Below, in pieces: positions 39,702 to 48,779 of a stretch of DNA of 64,000 nt. Every line of letters starts with the position of its first letter. Within the stretch, counting starts at the first letter, position 1. The stretch spans positions 40,363-104,362 of the forward strand of contig NZ_QQSV01000009.1 of the NCBI RefSeq assembly GCF_003351145.1, in the 5' to 3' direction. The stretch is from Meiothermus sp. QL-1 (GTDB taxonomy: Bacteria; Deinococcota; Deinococci; Deinococcales; Thermaceae). The notes under the pieces were generated by a model, which did no database searches, was not told the DNA's origin, and was given only the letters and a program-made list of their open reading frames with translations. Made by a program: the position numbers and the translations under genes.

Positions 39702-40349
39702 ATGGACCTCTACCTGGATACGGCAGAAGTGAGCGAGATTCGGGAAATCGCCGCCTGGGGCGTTCTTTCAGGGGTGACCACCAACCCCTCGCTAATCGCC
39801 AAGGCAGGCCGTCCCCTGGAGCCTACCATCAAAGAGATATGCGCAATTGTGGGCGGCCCTGTCTCCGCCGAGGTGGTCTCCACCCATGCCCCCGAGATGA
39901 TCGCTGAGGGGCGCCGGCTCGCGGCGATCGACGCCCACGTGGTGGTCAAGCTGCCCACCACCGTCGAGGGCCTCAAGGCCTGCAAAGCCCTTGCCTCGGA
40001 GGGCATCCGGGTCAATATGACCCTGGTCTTCTCGGCCAACCAGGCCCTGCTCTGCGCCAAGGCTGGGGCCTGGTGCGTCTCGCCCTTTTTAGGCCGCCTG
40101 GACGATATCTCCTGGGAGGGGATGGAGCTCGTCCGGGAGATTGCCGAGATTTACCAGGTGCAGGGGCTTTCCACCCGCATCCTGGCTGCCTCCATCCGTC
40201 ACCCCCGCCACGTGGCCGAGGTGGCCCGGCTGGGGGCCCATATGGCCACCATGCCCCCCAAGGTCTTCCGCCAGCTTATCCAGCACCCCTTGACCGATGC
40301 CGGCCTCGAGGCCTTCCTCAAGGACTGGGCCCGGGCCGGCGCCAACTAG
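39702..40349 (+). CDS. tal: transaldolase / fructose-6-phosphate aldolase family
   Basis: A 215-aa short-form transaldolase (TalC/FSA type) of the non-oxidative pentose phosphate pathway. Motifs are LDTAEVSEIREIAAWGVL, SGVTTNPSL and HVVVKLPTTVEGL, whose lysine is the Schiff base, then FSANQALL and SPFLGRLDD. ATG 39702 has AAAGGAG upstream. It is followed after 9 nt by rho, so the two may be co-transcribed. Confidence 0.93.
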   Translation: MDLYLDTAEVSEIREIAAWGVLSGVTTNPSLIAKAGRPLEPTIKEICAIVGGPVSAEVVSTHAPEMIAEGRRLAAIDAHVVVKLPTTVEGLKACKALASEGIRVNMTLVFSANQALLCAKAGAWCVSPFLGRLDDISWEGMELVREIAEIYQVQGLSTRILAASIRHPRHVAEVARLGAHMATMPPKVFRQLIQHPLTDAGLEAFLKDWARAGAN

Positions 40350-40358
40350 GAGTCGCCA

Positions 40359-41705
40359 ATGCCCAAGAGCACCGCAACCGACGTAAACGCCGAGGCCCAG
40401 GTTAGCGTTACCCGTACCGGCAAGAAGATCCGCCGCAAGGCCCAAAGCCAGGTGCCCCTGAGCTATCAGGAGCTTTCCAACCGCATCCTGCCCGAGCTGC
40501 ACCTCCTGGCCGCGGAGGCCGGCATCCCCAACTACAAGAAGCTCTCCAAGGACGAGCTGGTGATGCTCCTTCTGTCGCGGGAAGCGAGCGAGGAGGGGCT
40601 GAGCCTGGCCAGGGGTTACCTGGAGATCAGCCCGGACGGCTATGGGTTTTTGCAGGAGAACCTCTACGACCTCGAGTCCCGCACGGTGATCGTCTCGGCG
40701 GGCCTCATCAAGCAGTACCAGCTCCGCACCGGGGACTACGTTGTGGGCAGGGCCCGCCCTGCCCGCGAAAACGAGCGCTATGGCACCTTGATGAAGGTCG
40801 AGGCGGTCAACAACCTCGACCCTGAGGCTGCCTCCAAGCGCCCCAAGTTCGACGACCTCATCCCCCAGTTCCCCGACAAGCAGATCATCCTGGAGACCAC
40901 CCCGGAGGAGGTCTCGACCCGGGTGATCGACCTTCTAGCGCCCATCGGCCGCGGCCAGCGCGGCCTCATTGTGGCCCCGCCCAAGGCCGGCAAGACCACC
41001 TTGCTCAAAAAGATTGCCCGGGCGGTGCTCAGAAACGAGCCCGATATCAAGGTCATCGTCCTCCTGATTGACGAGCGCCCCGAAGAGGTCACCGACTTCC
41101 GCGAGTCGGTGGAGGGGGCCGAGGTGATCGCCTCAACCTTTGACGAGCCGCCGCAGAACCACATCCGGGTGGCCGAGTTCGTGCACGAAAGGAGCCGCCG
41201 CATCGTCGAAGAGGGTGGGCATGTGCTGATTCTGCTCGACTCCATCACCCGCCTGGCCCGGGCCAACAACCTGGTCACGCCCCCCACCGGCCGCACCCTT
41301 TCGGGCGGCCTGGACTCGGCGGCGCTGCACTTCCCAAAGCGCTTTTTGGGCGCGGCCCGCAACATCCGGGGTGGGGGCTCCCTCACCATCCTGGCCACCG
41401 CCCTGGTCGAGACCGGAAGCCGCATGGACGACGTGATCTTCGAGGAATTCAAGGGTACCGGGAACATGGAGCTGCATCTTTCGCGCAGGCTGGAGGAGCG
41501 CCGCATCTTCCCGGCCATCGACATCCTCAAGTCCGGCACCCGCCGCGAGGAGCTGCTTTTGGGGGAGGAGGTGTTGCAGAAGATGTGGCTTCTGCGCAAG
41601 GTGCTGGCCGATATGGACCCTGCTGAGGCCATGGAGATGCTGCTTTCGCGGCTTTCCCGCACCAGGAGCAACAAGGAGTTCCTTGCATCCTTGGGGGGGA
41701 AGTAG
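40359..41705 (+). CDS. rho: transcription termination factor Rho
   Basis: A 448-aa hexameric RNA helicase. The N-terminal Rho-N and cold-shock-like RNA-binding regions are at about 30-160 (GYLEISPDGYGFLQ). The ATPase has Walker A APPKAGKTTLL (about 208), Walker B HVLILLDSITRLARANN and the Q/R-loop region RTLSGGLDSAALHFPKRF. A basic N-terminal extension (about 1-35) is usual in high-GC organisms. Housekeeping. Confidence 0.97.
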   Translation: MPKSTATDVNAEAQVSVTRTGKKIRRKAQSQVPLSYQELSNRILPELHLLAAEAGIPNYKKLSKDELVMLLLSREASEEGLSLARGYLEISPDGYGFLQENLYDLESRTVIVSAGLIKQYQLRTGDYVVGRARPARENERYGTLMKVEAVNNLDPEAASKRPKFDDLIPQFPDKQIILETTPEEVSTRVIDLLAPIGRGQRGLIVAPPKAGKTTLLKKIARAVLRNEPDIKVIVLLIDERPEEVTDFRESVEGAEVIASTFDEPPQNHIRVAEFVHERSRRIVEEGGHVLILLDSITRLARANNLVTPPTGRTLSGGLDSAALHFPKRFLGAARNIRGGGSLTILATALVETGSRMDDVIFEEFKGTGNMELHLSRRLEERRIFPAIDILKSGTRREELLLGEEVLQKMWLLRKVLADMDPAEAMEMLLSRLSRTRSNKEFLASLGGK

Positions 41706-41712
41706 GTATACT
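41683..41712 (+). promoter_or_regulatory. promoter inside the rho 3' end for the M23 hydrolase gene
   Basis: TTGCAT (41683-41688), an 18-nt spacer and TATACT (41707-41712) straddle the rho stop codon. The transcript would begin with the strong hairpin at 41728-41760. Confidence 0.45.
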
Positions 41713-41727
41713 CCCTGCGGAAGTCAC

Positions 41728-41760
41728 CGGGAACCTTGGGGTCAGGCCCTGAGCTTCCCG
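41728..41760 (+). terminator. strong stem-loop after rho
   Basis: CGGGAA/TTCCCG, a single mismatch, then CTTGGGG/CCCTGAG (two wobble pairs) and a 5-nt loop. TTTT follows only after 6 nt. It may end rho transcription or act as a leader hairpin of the next gene. Confidence 0.5.
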
Positions 41761-41797
41761 AGGGGGTTTTCATCCCCTGCCGCCTGGGAGGTTAGCT

Positions 41798-42979
41798 TTG
41801 GTCATCGGTGAGCTCTTGGGTAGCGTGCTGGCAACGGGTGTTCTGGGCTTGCCCGGCGCCCTGTTCCAGCCCGGCCTACCTGGAACCAAGATTACCGTGG
41901 ACGCCCCAGCCCGCAAGGGCTGGGTGCTTTATACCGTTCAGCCTGGCGATACCCTGAGCCAGATTGCCCACCGCTACCGGGTGGATGCGCGGGCCATCAT
42001 GTACAGCAGCGGCCTGGAGAGCCCCAGCCTGCGCCCGGGCCAGGTGCTGCGCATCCCCCTGGTGGACCAGGCCTCCAGCTCGGTCCGCCTGCCCCCAGGG
42101 GTGCAGGCCTACACCGTGCGGCCGGGCGATACCGCCCAGTCCATCGCCCGGCGTTTTGACCTGACCCTTTTGGGTCTGGTCTCGGCCAACCCGGAACTAA
42201 AGAGCCTGGACCGGCTCGAGGTGGGCTCCACCCTGTACATCCCCACCGCCGAGCCAGGCCTTATCGTGCGGCTCAGGCCCGGCGAGACGGTGCAGGACCT
42301 ATCCCGCCGCTATGGCCTCTCCATTACCGCGATTGCCCGGGCCAACCAGCTCAGCTCGCCCACCGAGGTCGGTCCGGGCGACCTGGTGCTTTTGCCCGGC
42401 ATCCAGGCCCGCACCACCTACGAGCGCCTGCTTCGGATTCAGGAAGCTGAGCGCAAAGCCCGCGAGGAGGAACGCCGCCGGCTGGCCGAGGAGCGCCGGC
42501 GGCAGGAGGAGGCCCGCCGGCGCCAGCTGGCCGAGCGGCAGGCCCAGCTCAGGGCCCAAAGCCAGCCCCAGCTCCGCCGGGCCAACGCGGTGGTGGCTGC
42601 AGCGGGCTACCGCTGGCCCATGACCAACTTCACCATCACCACCTACTTCGGCCGCCGGGGGGTGTTCCAGCGCTTCCACACCGGCATAGACCTGGCTGCC
42701 CCGGTGGGCACCCCCATCTACGCCGCCCGGGCTGGGGTGGTGACGGTGGCCGGTTGGAGCCGCTCGGGCTACGGCCTGCACGTGGTGCTGGACCATGGCG
42801 GGGGTCAGGAGACCCTGTACGGCCACATGTCCCGGATTGCGGTTCGCCCTGGGCAGCGGGTGGAGCGGGGCGAGCTAATCGGCTATGTGGGCTCTACCGG
42901 CTGGAGCACCGGCCCCCACCTGCACTTCGAGGTACGGGTGGACGGGGTGGCCCGCAACCCGCTGGCCTTCTTGCCCTAG
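41798..42979 (+). CDS. LysM and M23 domain murein hydrolase
   Basis: 393 aa. TTG 41798 is preceded by GGGAGG at 6-nt spacing and gives a hydrophobic export segment. Three LysM peptidoglycan-binding repeats follow (about 44-86 YTVQPGDTLSQIAHRY; 104-150 YTVRPGDTAQSIARR; 156-200). A charged Arg/Glu helix comes next (about 207-255). The M23 (LytM) peptidase domain has HTGIDLAAP, LYGHMS and HLHFEVR zinc-ligand motifs. The layout resembles EnvC/NlpD-like division factors or wall endopeptidases. Its stop overlaps the convergent HAD gene by 4 nt. Confidence 0.92.
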   Translation: MVIGELLGSVLATGVLGLPGALFQPGLPGTKITVDAPARKGWVLYTVQPGDTLSQIAHRYRVDARAIMYSSGLESPSLRPGQVLRIPLVDQASSSVRLPPGVQAYTVRPGDTAQSIARRFDLTLLGLVSANPELKSLDRLEVGSTLYIPTAEPGLIVRLRPGETVQDLSRRYGLSITAIARANQLSSPTEVGPGDLVLLPGIQARTTYERLLRIQEAERKAREEERRRLAEERRRQEEARRRQLAERQAQLRAQSQPQLRRANAVVAAAGYRWPMTNFTITTYFGRRGVFQRFHTGIDLAAPVGTPIYAARAGVVTVAGWSRSGYGLHVVLDHGGGQETLYGHMSRIAVRPGQRVERGELIGYVGSTGWSTGPHLHFEVRVDGVARNPLAFLP

Positions 42980-43782
42980 CCGTTTTGCGCTAGGATGTAC
43001 TCGACGGCCTGGGCAAAGCCGTCCTCCCGCACGTGGGCAGTGACGTGGTGGGCCACCGCTTTCACCTCCTCGGCTGCGTTGCCCATGGCGATGGCCAGGC
43101 CGGCCACCCGCAGGGCCTCCAGGTCGTTGTGGCTGTCGCCTACCATGGCTATCTCGTCCATGCCAAGCCCGTAGTAGTTTGCCAGCCAGCGAAGGCCCGT
43201 GGCTTTGGAGACGCCTTTTTGGATAGCTCCGGCAATGACCTCGCGGGGGCTTACGTACTCGGCCAGGTCTATCTCTTCAAGCGCAGTGAGTTCAGGCCTG
43301 ACCGTTTTCCAAAGCCCTAGGTCGCTCACCACGAACCACAGCCGGACCAGCGGTTCTGTAATCTCCTCAAACCGGGCGGAGCGGGCCTCTATGCCGGTAA
43401 TCTCTACGTGGGCCAAAAGCTCCGGTGGCATCAGCCCCTCCTCGTAGTAGCGCCCGCCCCAGGCCCCCATCAGGTCGAAGGGCAGGCCGTACCGCCGCGC
43501 CAGCCCCACCAGCTCGGCTAGGCGGGGCAGAGGGTGGGCGTGAAGGCTTTGCCCCTGGGCGTCGCAGATAGAGGCCCCATCGTTGAAGATGTGGGGTCCG
43601 TGGGGCTCCAGCCGCCGAGCCCAGGCCAGCCCGTGCCCCCCGATGGGCCGCCCGGTGCAGACGGCAAACCGGAGGCCCAGGTTGCGGGCTTTGTCTACCG
43701 CAGCCCAGGCCGAGGGGGGTACCCCCAGGCTGCGGCCGGCGTAGAAGGTTCCATCCAGGTCGAGGGCGATCAGGCGGATCAT
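42976..43782 (-). CDS. Cof-type HAD phosphatase
   Basis: 268 aa. HAD motif I is DLDGTFYAG, the Thr region CTGRP matches motif II, and motif IV is MVGDSHNDLEAL, with a C2-type cap between. These enzymes dephosphorylate small phosphorylated metabolites. ATG 43782 was chosen because it puts motif I close to the N terminus; a GTG at 43806 is also possible. It is a paralogue of the next gene upstream, and a composite palindromic motif lies just in front of it. Confidence 0.9.
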   Translation of the reverse strand: MIRLIALDLDGTFYAGRSLGVPPSAWAAVDKARNLGLRFAVCTGRPIGGHGLAWARRLEPHGPHIFNDGASICDAQGQSLHAHPLPRLAELVGLARRYGLPFDLMGAWGGRYYEEGLMPPELLAHVEITGIEARSARFEEITEPLVRLWFVVSDLGLWKTVRPELTALEEIDLAEYVSPREVIAGAIQKGVSKATGLRWLANYYGLGMDEIAMVGDSHNDLEALRVAGLAIAMGNAAEEVKAVAHHVTAHVREDGFAQAVEYILAQNG

Positions 43783-43795
43783 CTTAGGTAACTTA

Positions 43796-43828
43796 TTCAC
43801 GAGCACTCATAATCGTGAAACTTATCAC
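43796..43828. promoter_or_regulatory. composite operator-like motif, copy 1
   Basis: TTCACGAGC, 10 nt, then GTGA-N6-TCAC. TTCACGA (43796) pairs with TCGTGAA, and GTGA-N6-TCAC is itself a CRP-like dyad. The same 33-nt pattern recurs at 47340-47372. It sits 13 nt before the HAD start and overlaps the stop of the upstream HAD gene. Confidence 0.5.
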
Positions 43829-44631
43829 ATAGACTCCACCGCTAGGTCCAGCGCCTGAGCCAGGCCGCAGGCTTCAACGGGGGCCACCACCCGGTCGGCC
43901 GCTGCCCGGACCCGTGCGGGGGCGTTGCCCATGGCGATGCCCAGCCCGGCTGCCTGGATGAGCTCGAGGTCGTTCTCCCCGTCGCCCACCATGGCCACCT
44001 GCTTTAGCTCGAGCCCCATCTGGGCCGCCACCCACTCCGCTGCCTGGCGCTTGGAAACCCCGGCAGCGGTGACCGAACTGAAGCCCACCCCCGGCATGCC
44101 CGGGCTGGTGGACTCGTGCAGCTCCACCCCGGGCATGGCCCGGATGGCCTGCCGCACCGGCGGCCAGGCGGCACCGCGCCAGAGGTACTGCACCCGCACC
44201 ACCGGGCCCGGGGGATGGGCCAGGTCCTCTACGCCGGCCTCGAAGCCCAGCAGGGTCTCGTGGGCCAGGAGGTCGGGGTGGTCGGTTTCGCGGTAAAAGC
44301 CGCCCTGGGCGGTGTAGACCTCGAAGGGAATCCCGTGGAGGCGGCTCAGCTCGTGAAGCCGCCGGTAGGCGGCCTCGGGCAGGACCCGGCTCTGGACAAT
44401 CTTCTCCCCCGAGACCACCACCGCCCCCGACTCGAAGATGTGAAGCCCCTCCGGGTCGAGCCGCCGGGCGTACTCCAGGGCGAAGCCCCGCCCGGGCCGG
44501 CCGGTGCATATGCCGAGGTGGAGCCCAGCCGCCCGGGCCCGCGCCGCGGCCTCCCAGGCGCAGGCCGGCACGCCCGCGGGGCCGAGGAGGGTGCCGTCTA
44601 TATCGATGAGGACCAGTCGGATACCGCCCAT
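43825..44631 (-). CDS. Cof-type HAD phosphatase, second copy
   Basis: 268 aa. HAD motif I is DIDGTLLGP, CTGRP matches motif II and VGDGENDLELI is motif IV, with the lysine in VSKRQAAEW. It is the same length and order as the neighbouring HAD protein, so the pair looks like an old tandem duplication. ATG 44631 lies 3 nt after the PhzF stop; aspS-phzF-HAD is probably one transcript. Confidence 0.9.
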   Translation of the reverse strand: MGGIRLVLIDIDGTLLGPAGVPACAWEAAARARAAGLHLGICTGRPGRGFALEYARRLDPEGLHIFESGAVVVSGEKIVQSRVLPEAAYRRLHELSRLHGIPFEVYTAQGGFYRETDHPDLLAHETLLGFEAGVEDLAHPPGPVVRVQYLWRGAAWPPVRQAIRAMPGVELHESTSPGMPGVGFSSVTAAGVSKRQAAEWVAAQMGLELKQVAMVGDGENDLELIQAAGLGIAMGNAPARVRAAADRVVAPVEACGLAQALDLAVESM

Positions 44632-44634
44632 ACT

Positions 44635-45537
44635 TCAGTTGGGTTCTCCCATCTCGACAAGGCCGGCCTCGGCCACCACAGCAGAGCCCCCTATGTAGAC
44701 CGCCAGGATGTTCCCTGCGGGGTCGTAGACCACCCGCACCTCTACCTGGCCAGGGCCACCCACCCGGTGCCCCTGCAGCACGCTCAGCCTGACCTCTCCC
44801 TCCCAGCGGGGCACCACCCCGGCCCGGGCCAGCAGGGCTCCCAGGCCCGCGTTGGGCGAGCCGGTGACCGGGTCTTCGGGGATGCCCAGGGCCGGGGCGA
44901 AGGTGCGGGCGTAGAAGCGGCGGGGGCCGATGGGGGCGAAGACGTGGACCGTGCTTACCTGGTGAGCCTGCGAGAGCCGGGCCAGCTGGTCCATCTCGGG
45001 CTCCAGCGCGTCCACCAGCCCCGGGGCCACCACCGGCATGAAGAGGGTCCAGAGCCCGGTGGAGGCGACGCCGTAGGGCAGCCCCCGGTGCAGGTAGCGC
45101 TCGTTGGCCCCCAGGGCCTCGATGAACTCCTGCAGCACCCGCCAGGGAGGTGGGTCGCGGAAACGGGGGGTGGGGCTTTGCACGAAGACCTGGCCCTGGT
45201 TTAGCTCCACCGTCAGCAGCTCGCTGATGGTGCGCAGGTGGATTTTCCGGGCCTCCCTGGGGAAGCGGCCCTCCCGGGCCAGGCTGTGGGCAAGGGCCAC
45301 AGCGGCGTGTCCGCTGAACTCCACCTCGCTGCCCCCAGCGAAAAACCGGGCGCTGAAGCTGTTTTTGTCCCAGTGGGTTACGAAGGCCACCTGGGGCTGG
45401 CCGAGCCGCAGGGCCAGGCGCTGCATCTCCTCGGAGGATAGCCCCTGCGCGTCGAGCACCAGCGCCACCCGGTTGCCCCCGCCCACCACCTCGGTGAAGG
45501 CATCGGCCAGCAGGTAGGGGACGCGCAGGTTAGCCAC
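44635..45537 (-). CDS. PhzF family isomerase/epimerase-like protein
   Basis: 300 aa. PhzF fold: N-terminal [19 protein letters not shown], the acid region [17 protein letters not shown] and the C-terminal [19 protein letters not shown], which mirrors the first half as in all PhzF proteins. The glutamate in VEFSGH is at the catalytic position. Substrate unknown. GTG 45537 overlaps the aspS stop by 8 nt; the long frame upstream is antisense noise. Confidence 0.88.
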   Translation of the reverse strand: MANLRVPYLLADAFTEVVGGGNRVALVLDAQGLSSEEMQRLALRLGQPQVAFVTHWDKNSFSARFFAGGSEVEFSGHAAVALAHSLAREGRFPREARKIHLRTISELLTVELNQGQVFVQSPTPRFRDPPPWRVLQEFIEALGANERYLHRGLPYGVASTGLWTLFMPVVAPGLVDALEPEMDQLARLSQAHQVSTVHVFAPIGPRRFYARTFAPALGIPEDPVTGSPNAGLGALLARAGVVPRWEGEVRLSVLQGHRVGGPGQVEVRVVYDPAGNILAVYIGGSAVVAEAGLVEMGEPN

Positions 45538-47281
45538 GAGGCACCTCGCTCCGCAGCGCCAGCCCCAAGACCTCCAGCTGGGCCTCCTCCACCGGGGCTG
45601 GGGCGCCGGTGAGGGGTTCTTTGCCCTCCTTGTTCTTGGGAAAGGCGATGACCTCGCGGATGGACTCCTCGCCTGCCAGGTGGGCCACGAAGCGGTCCAG
45701 CCCCCAGGCGATGCCCCCGTGCGGTGGGGCTCCGTAGGCCAGGGCCTCGAGCAGGAAACCAAACTTTTCCCGGGCCTCCTCGGGGCCAATCCCCAGCAGG
45801 GCGAAGATGCGCTCCTGCAGCTCGCGCCGGTGGATGCGGATGGAACCCCCGCCGATCTCGCTGCCGTTGAGCACCAGGTCGTAGGCATAGGCCCGCACCC
45901 GCCCGGGGTCCGTCTCGAGCAGCGCCAGGTCGTCCAGGTTGGGGCTGGTGAAGGGGTGGTGCATGTAGGTCCACCGGCCTGCCTCCTGGTCCCACTCCAG
46001 GAGAGGGAAGTCCACCACCCATAGGAATTTGAAGCCGGGCTCGACCAGGCCAAGCCTTCGCCCCAGCTCGAGCCGCACCGCCCCCAGGCCCTCCGCCGCC
46101 CGGCGCCAGGGGCCGGCCACAAAGAGCAGGGTCTGGCCTTCAGCAGCGCCCACCCGCTCCGGCAGGCCTTGCGGTATGAACCGGGCGATTCCGCCCGTAA
46201 GCGCCCCCTTCTCGACCCGCGCCCAGGCCAGGCCGGGGGCCCCTTTGGACCTGGCCAGGGCCTCGAGCTCCTCAATCTCCTTGCGCGAGAGCAGGGCCGG
46301 GGCCACCAGCAGCTTGACCGTCTCTGCGCCGGCAAAAGCCCGGAACTCACCCCCCCGGAAGAGCTCGGTCACATCCTTTAGCTCCAGGCCGAAGCGCAGG
46401 TCGGGCTTATCTGAGCCGTAGCGGTTCATGGCCTCGGCGTAGGAGAGGCGGGGGAAGGGGAGGGGGATCTCCACCCCCAGGGTCTCGCGCAGGATGTAGG
46501 CGGCCAGCCGCTCGTTGAGCTCGAGGATGTCCTCCTGCTCCACGAAGGACATCTCCAGGTCGAGCTGGGTGAAGTCGGGCTGGCGGTCGGCGCGCAGGTC
46601 TTCGTCGCGAAAACAGCGGGCAATCTGGAAGTAGCGGTCGTAGCCCGAGACCATCAGCATCTGCTTGAAAAGCTGGGGGGACTGGGGCAGAGCGTAGAAA
46701 TGGCCGGGGGCAAGCCGCGAGGGCACCAGGAAGTCCCGCGCCCCCTCGGGGGTGGAGCGGGTCAGGTAGGGGGTCTCGACGCTGATGAAGCCCTCTGCAT
46801 CCAGAAAGCGGTATATGGCCGCCACCACCTGGTGGCGCAGGCGCAGGTTCCGGTGCAGCCGCCGGCGGCGCAGGTCCACCACCCGGTGCCTGAGCCGCAC
46901 CTCCTCGCTTACCTCAGGGTCCGCCTCCCCCCGCCAGGCGGCGTCGATGGGGAAGGGGGGGGTCCTGGCCTCGGCCAGCACCTCGAGCCGCTCGGCCACC
47001 ACCTCCACCTGGCCGGTGGCAATCCTGGGGTTTACCTGCTCGGCCGGCCGGCGCCGCACCACCCCCTCCACCCTCACCACCCACTCCGAGCGCAGGCGGT
47101 CGGCCTCGGCGAAGCAGGGGGCCTCGGGCTGCACGATGATTTGCACGATGCCCTCCCGGTCGCGCAGGTCGATAAAGATAAGACCGCCCAGATCGCGCCT
47201 GCGGTTGACCCAGCCCTCCAGCACCACCCGTTGCCCTGCGTGTTGTTCGCGTAGTTGCCCGCAGTAAAGCGTACGGCGCAT
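45530..47281 (-). CDS. aspS: aspartyl-tRNA synthetase
   Basis: A 583-aa class IIb synthetase of bacterial type with an OB-fold anticodon domain ([20 protein letters not shown]) and motif 2 [18 protein letters not shown]. An inserted GAD domain lies at about 285-410, and motif 3 is [14 protein letters not shown] 47281 (MRRTLYC) was preferred to ATG 47293 because the -10 box covers the latter and Thermus AspRS starts the same way. It carries phzF and a HAD gene downstream. Confidence 0.96.
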   Translation of the reverse strand: MRRTLYCGQLREQHAGQRVVLEGWVNRRRDLGGLIFIDLRDREGIVQIIVQPEAPCFAEADRLRSEWVVRVEGVVRRRPAEQVNPRIATGQVEVVAERLEVLAEARTPPFPIDAAWRGEADPEVSEEVRLRHRVVDLRRRRLHRNLRLRHQVVAAIYRFLDAEGFISVETPYLTRSTPEGARDFLVPSRLAPGHFYALPQSPQLFKQMLMVSGYDRYFQIARCFRDEDLRADRQPDFTQLDLEMSFVEQEDILELNERLAAYILRETLGVEIPLPFPRLSYAEAMNRYGSDKPDLRFGLELKDVTELFRGGEFRAFAGAETVKLLVAPALLSRKEIEELEALARSKGAPGLAWARVEKGALTGGIARFIPQGLPERVGAAEGQTLLFVAGPWRRAAEGLGAVRLELGRRLGLVEPGFKFLWVVDFPLLEWDQEAGRWTYMHHPFTSPNLDDLALLETDPGRVRAYAYDLVLNGSEIGGGSIRIHRRELQERIFALLGIGPEEAREKFGFLLEALAYGAPPHGGIAWGLDRFVAHLAGEESIREVIAFPKNKEGKEPLTGAPAPVEEAQLEVLGLALRSEVPRG

Positions 47282-47288
47282 AGGCTCT

Positions 47289-47316
47289 AGCATACCTTTT
47301 TGTGGGGCGTTCTCAA
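47289..47316 (-). promoter_or_regulatory. promoter of aspS
   Basis: TTGAGA (47316-47311), 16 nt and TATGCT (47294-47289). Transcription would begin at or next to the ATG at 47281, giving a leaderless mRNA. Confidence 0.5.
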
Positions 47317-47339
47317 GGTTAGGCTATTTAGGTTATTTT

Positions 47340-47373
47340 TTCACGAGCCAGTTTTATTGTGAAAAAAATCACT
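47340..47373. promoter_or_regulatory. composite operator-like motif, copy 2
   Basis: Perfect 9-bp arms TTTTTTCAC (47336-47344) and GTGAAAAAA (47359-47367). The right arm also forms TGTGA-N6-TCACT (47358-47373), very close to a CRP/FNR-type site. It shares 33-nt spacing and the TTCACGAGC start with the copy at 43796. It lies between the aspS promoter and the rib operon promoter. Confidence 0.55.
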
Positions 47374-47413
47374 AAAAGCTGTGAAGCTGAATACAAACCC
47401 CCCTCACACGGCA

Positions 47414-47422
47414 TGCTATAAG
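47414..47422 (+). promoter_or_regulatory. extended -10 promoter of the rib operon
   Basis: TGCTATAAG: a TGn extension and -10 TATAAG, 24 nt before the riboswitch. No -35 box is visible at 17 nt, as expected for extended -10 promoters. Confidence 0.5.
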
Positions 47423-47445
47423 TCTCACGAGCCTCCGGGCTCAAC

Positions 47446-47576
47446 TTCCTTCGGGGCGGGGTGCAAGTCCCCACCGGCGGTGAACCCCACAGGGGCAGCC
47501 CGCGAAGCCCGCCCAAAGGGCGGGCCCGACCCGGTGAGAATCCGGGGCCGACCGTGAAAGTCGGGATGGGAGAAGG
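47446..47576 (+). ncRNA. FMN riboswitch (RFN element)
   Basis: Conserved blocks are in order: TTCGGGGCGGGGTG near 47450, CCCCACCGGCGGTG, GCCCGCGAAGC, CCGGTGAGAATCCGGGGCCG and GTCGGGATGGGAGAAGG at the 3' end. The variable stem GCCCGCCC/GGGCGGGC is also present. The end of the aptamer overlaps the ribD Shine-Dalgarno (AGAAGGAGG), so FMN binding probably blocks translation. Confidence 0.95.
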
Positions 47577-47582
47577 AGGGAA

Positions 47583-48779
47583 ATGGCTCGAGTCGCCCGA
47601 GCTCGAGACGCCTTAGTGTCCTATACTCCAACCCAACTAGACCGGCTCTACATGCAGAAAGCCCTGGCGCTGGCCGCCCGGGGCCTGGGCCGCACCTCGC
47701 CCAACCCACCGGTGGGGTGTGTGCTGGTGCGGGAAGGAAGGGTGGTGGGTGAGGGCTTTCACGCCCAGGCTGGTGGGCCCCACGCCGAGGTGGTGGCGCT
47801 GCGCCAGGCGGGTGCGGAGGCCCGGGGGGCCACGGCCTACGTGACCCTCGAGCCCTGCTCCCACCACGGCCGGACGCCGCCCTGCGCCCCGGCGCTCGTG
47901 GCGGCAGGGGTGCGCCGGGTGGTGGTGGCGGCCCTCGACCCCAACCCCTTGGTGAACGGGCGGGGTGTGCAAATCCTTCGCCAGGCCGGGCTACAGGTCG
48001 AGGTGGGGCTGATGGAAGAGGAGGCGGAGCGGCAGCAGGAGGTCTTCCGCCACTGGATACGCAGCAGGCAGCCCTTCGTGGTCTACAAGTACGCCCTCAC
48101 CTTAGACGGCCGGACCGCCACCGCCGGAGGGGACGCCCGCTGGATCAGCGCGGAGGAGGCCCGGGCCGAGGTACACCGGCTGCGCGATGAGCTGGATGCG
48201 GTGGTGGTGGGGGTGGGCACCGTCGTCAGGGACGACCCCGCCCTCACCTGCCGTCTGGAGGCCCCCGCCGTACCGGGGCGGCCGCCCCGCGACCCGGTCA
48301 AGGTGGTCCTGGACAGCCGGGGCCGCACCCCGCCTGCAGCCCGCCTCTTCCAGCCCGGCCCGCGGGGGGAGCCGGCCCGGGTTCTCATCCTGACCACCCC
48401 CCAGGCGCCCGAAAGCTGGATGGAGGCCGTGCGCCGCCAGGGGGCCCAGCTCGAGGTCCTCCCCGCCGACCCGCAAGGACGGGTGGACCTGGAGGCCGCA
48501 CTCGGGCACCTGGCCGAACGCGGCCTGATCGGCCTCTTGCTGGAGGGGGGAGGCGAGCTGGCGGGAAGCTTCTTCGCCGCAGGCCGGATCCACAAAGTGG
48601 TGGCCTACCTCGCCCCCAAGCTGGTGGGCGAGGGCCCCGGAGCTCTGGCCGGGGTGCGGCTGGCCCGGATGGACCAGGCGGTGGAGCTCGAGGCGGTGCG
48701 CTTCGAGCCGGTGGGCCCCAACCTGCGGGTGGAGGCCTACTGGCCGGGCTGCGCGCCGGGAGGGAGGAGCGCGTGCTGA
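47583..48779 (+). CDS. ribD: bifunctional riboflavin deaminase/reductase RibD
   Basis: 398 aa. The N-terminal zinc deaminase carries HAEV, then [11 protein letters not shown] zinc ligands. The C-terminal reductase has [26 protein letters not shown] and [14 protein letters not shown]. It converts the GTP cyclohydrolase II product to the ribitylamino-pyrimidine precursor. ATG 47583 keeps the riboswitch-linked Shine-Dalgarno; the conserved part starts only near residue 20, so GTG 47616 is an alternative. First gene of the rib operon. Confidence 0.95.
   Translation: MARVARARDALVSYTPTQLDRLYMQKALALAARGLGRTSPNPPVGCVLVREGRVVGEGFHAQAGGPHAEVVALRQAGAEARGATAYVTLEPCSHHGRTPPCAPALVAAGVRRVVVAALDPNPLVNGRGVQILRQAGLQVEVGLMEEEAERQQEVFRHWIRSRQPFVVYKYALTLDGRTATAGGDARWISAEEARAEVHRLRDELDAVVVGVGTVVRDDPALTCRLEAPAVPGRPPRDPVKVVLDSRGRTPPAARLFQPGPRGEPARVLILTTPQAPESWMEAVRRQGAQLEVLPADPQGRVDLEAALGHLAERGLIGLLLEGGGELAGSFFAAGRIHKVVAYLAPKLVGEGPGALAGVRLARMDQAVELEAVRFEPVGPNLRVEAYWPGCAPGGRSAC

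Noticed and set aside
45538..46350. Upstream extension of the PhzF frame
   Set aside because: It runs antiparallel in frame through aspS with noise-like sequence; GTG 45537 gives the standard PhzF N terminus.
47282..47293. ATG 47293 as aspS start
   Set aside because: The -10 box covers this codon, so it would not be transcribed, and Thermus AspRS begins at the MRRT position.
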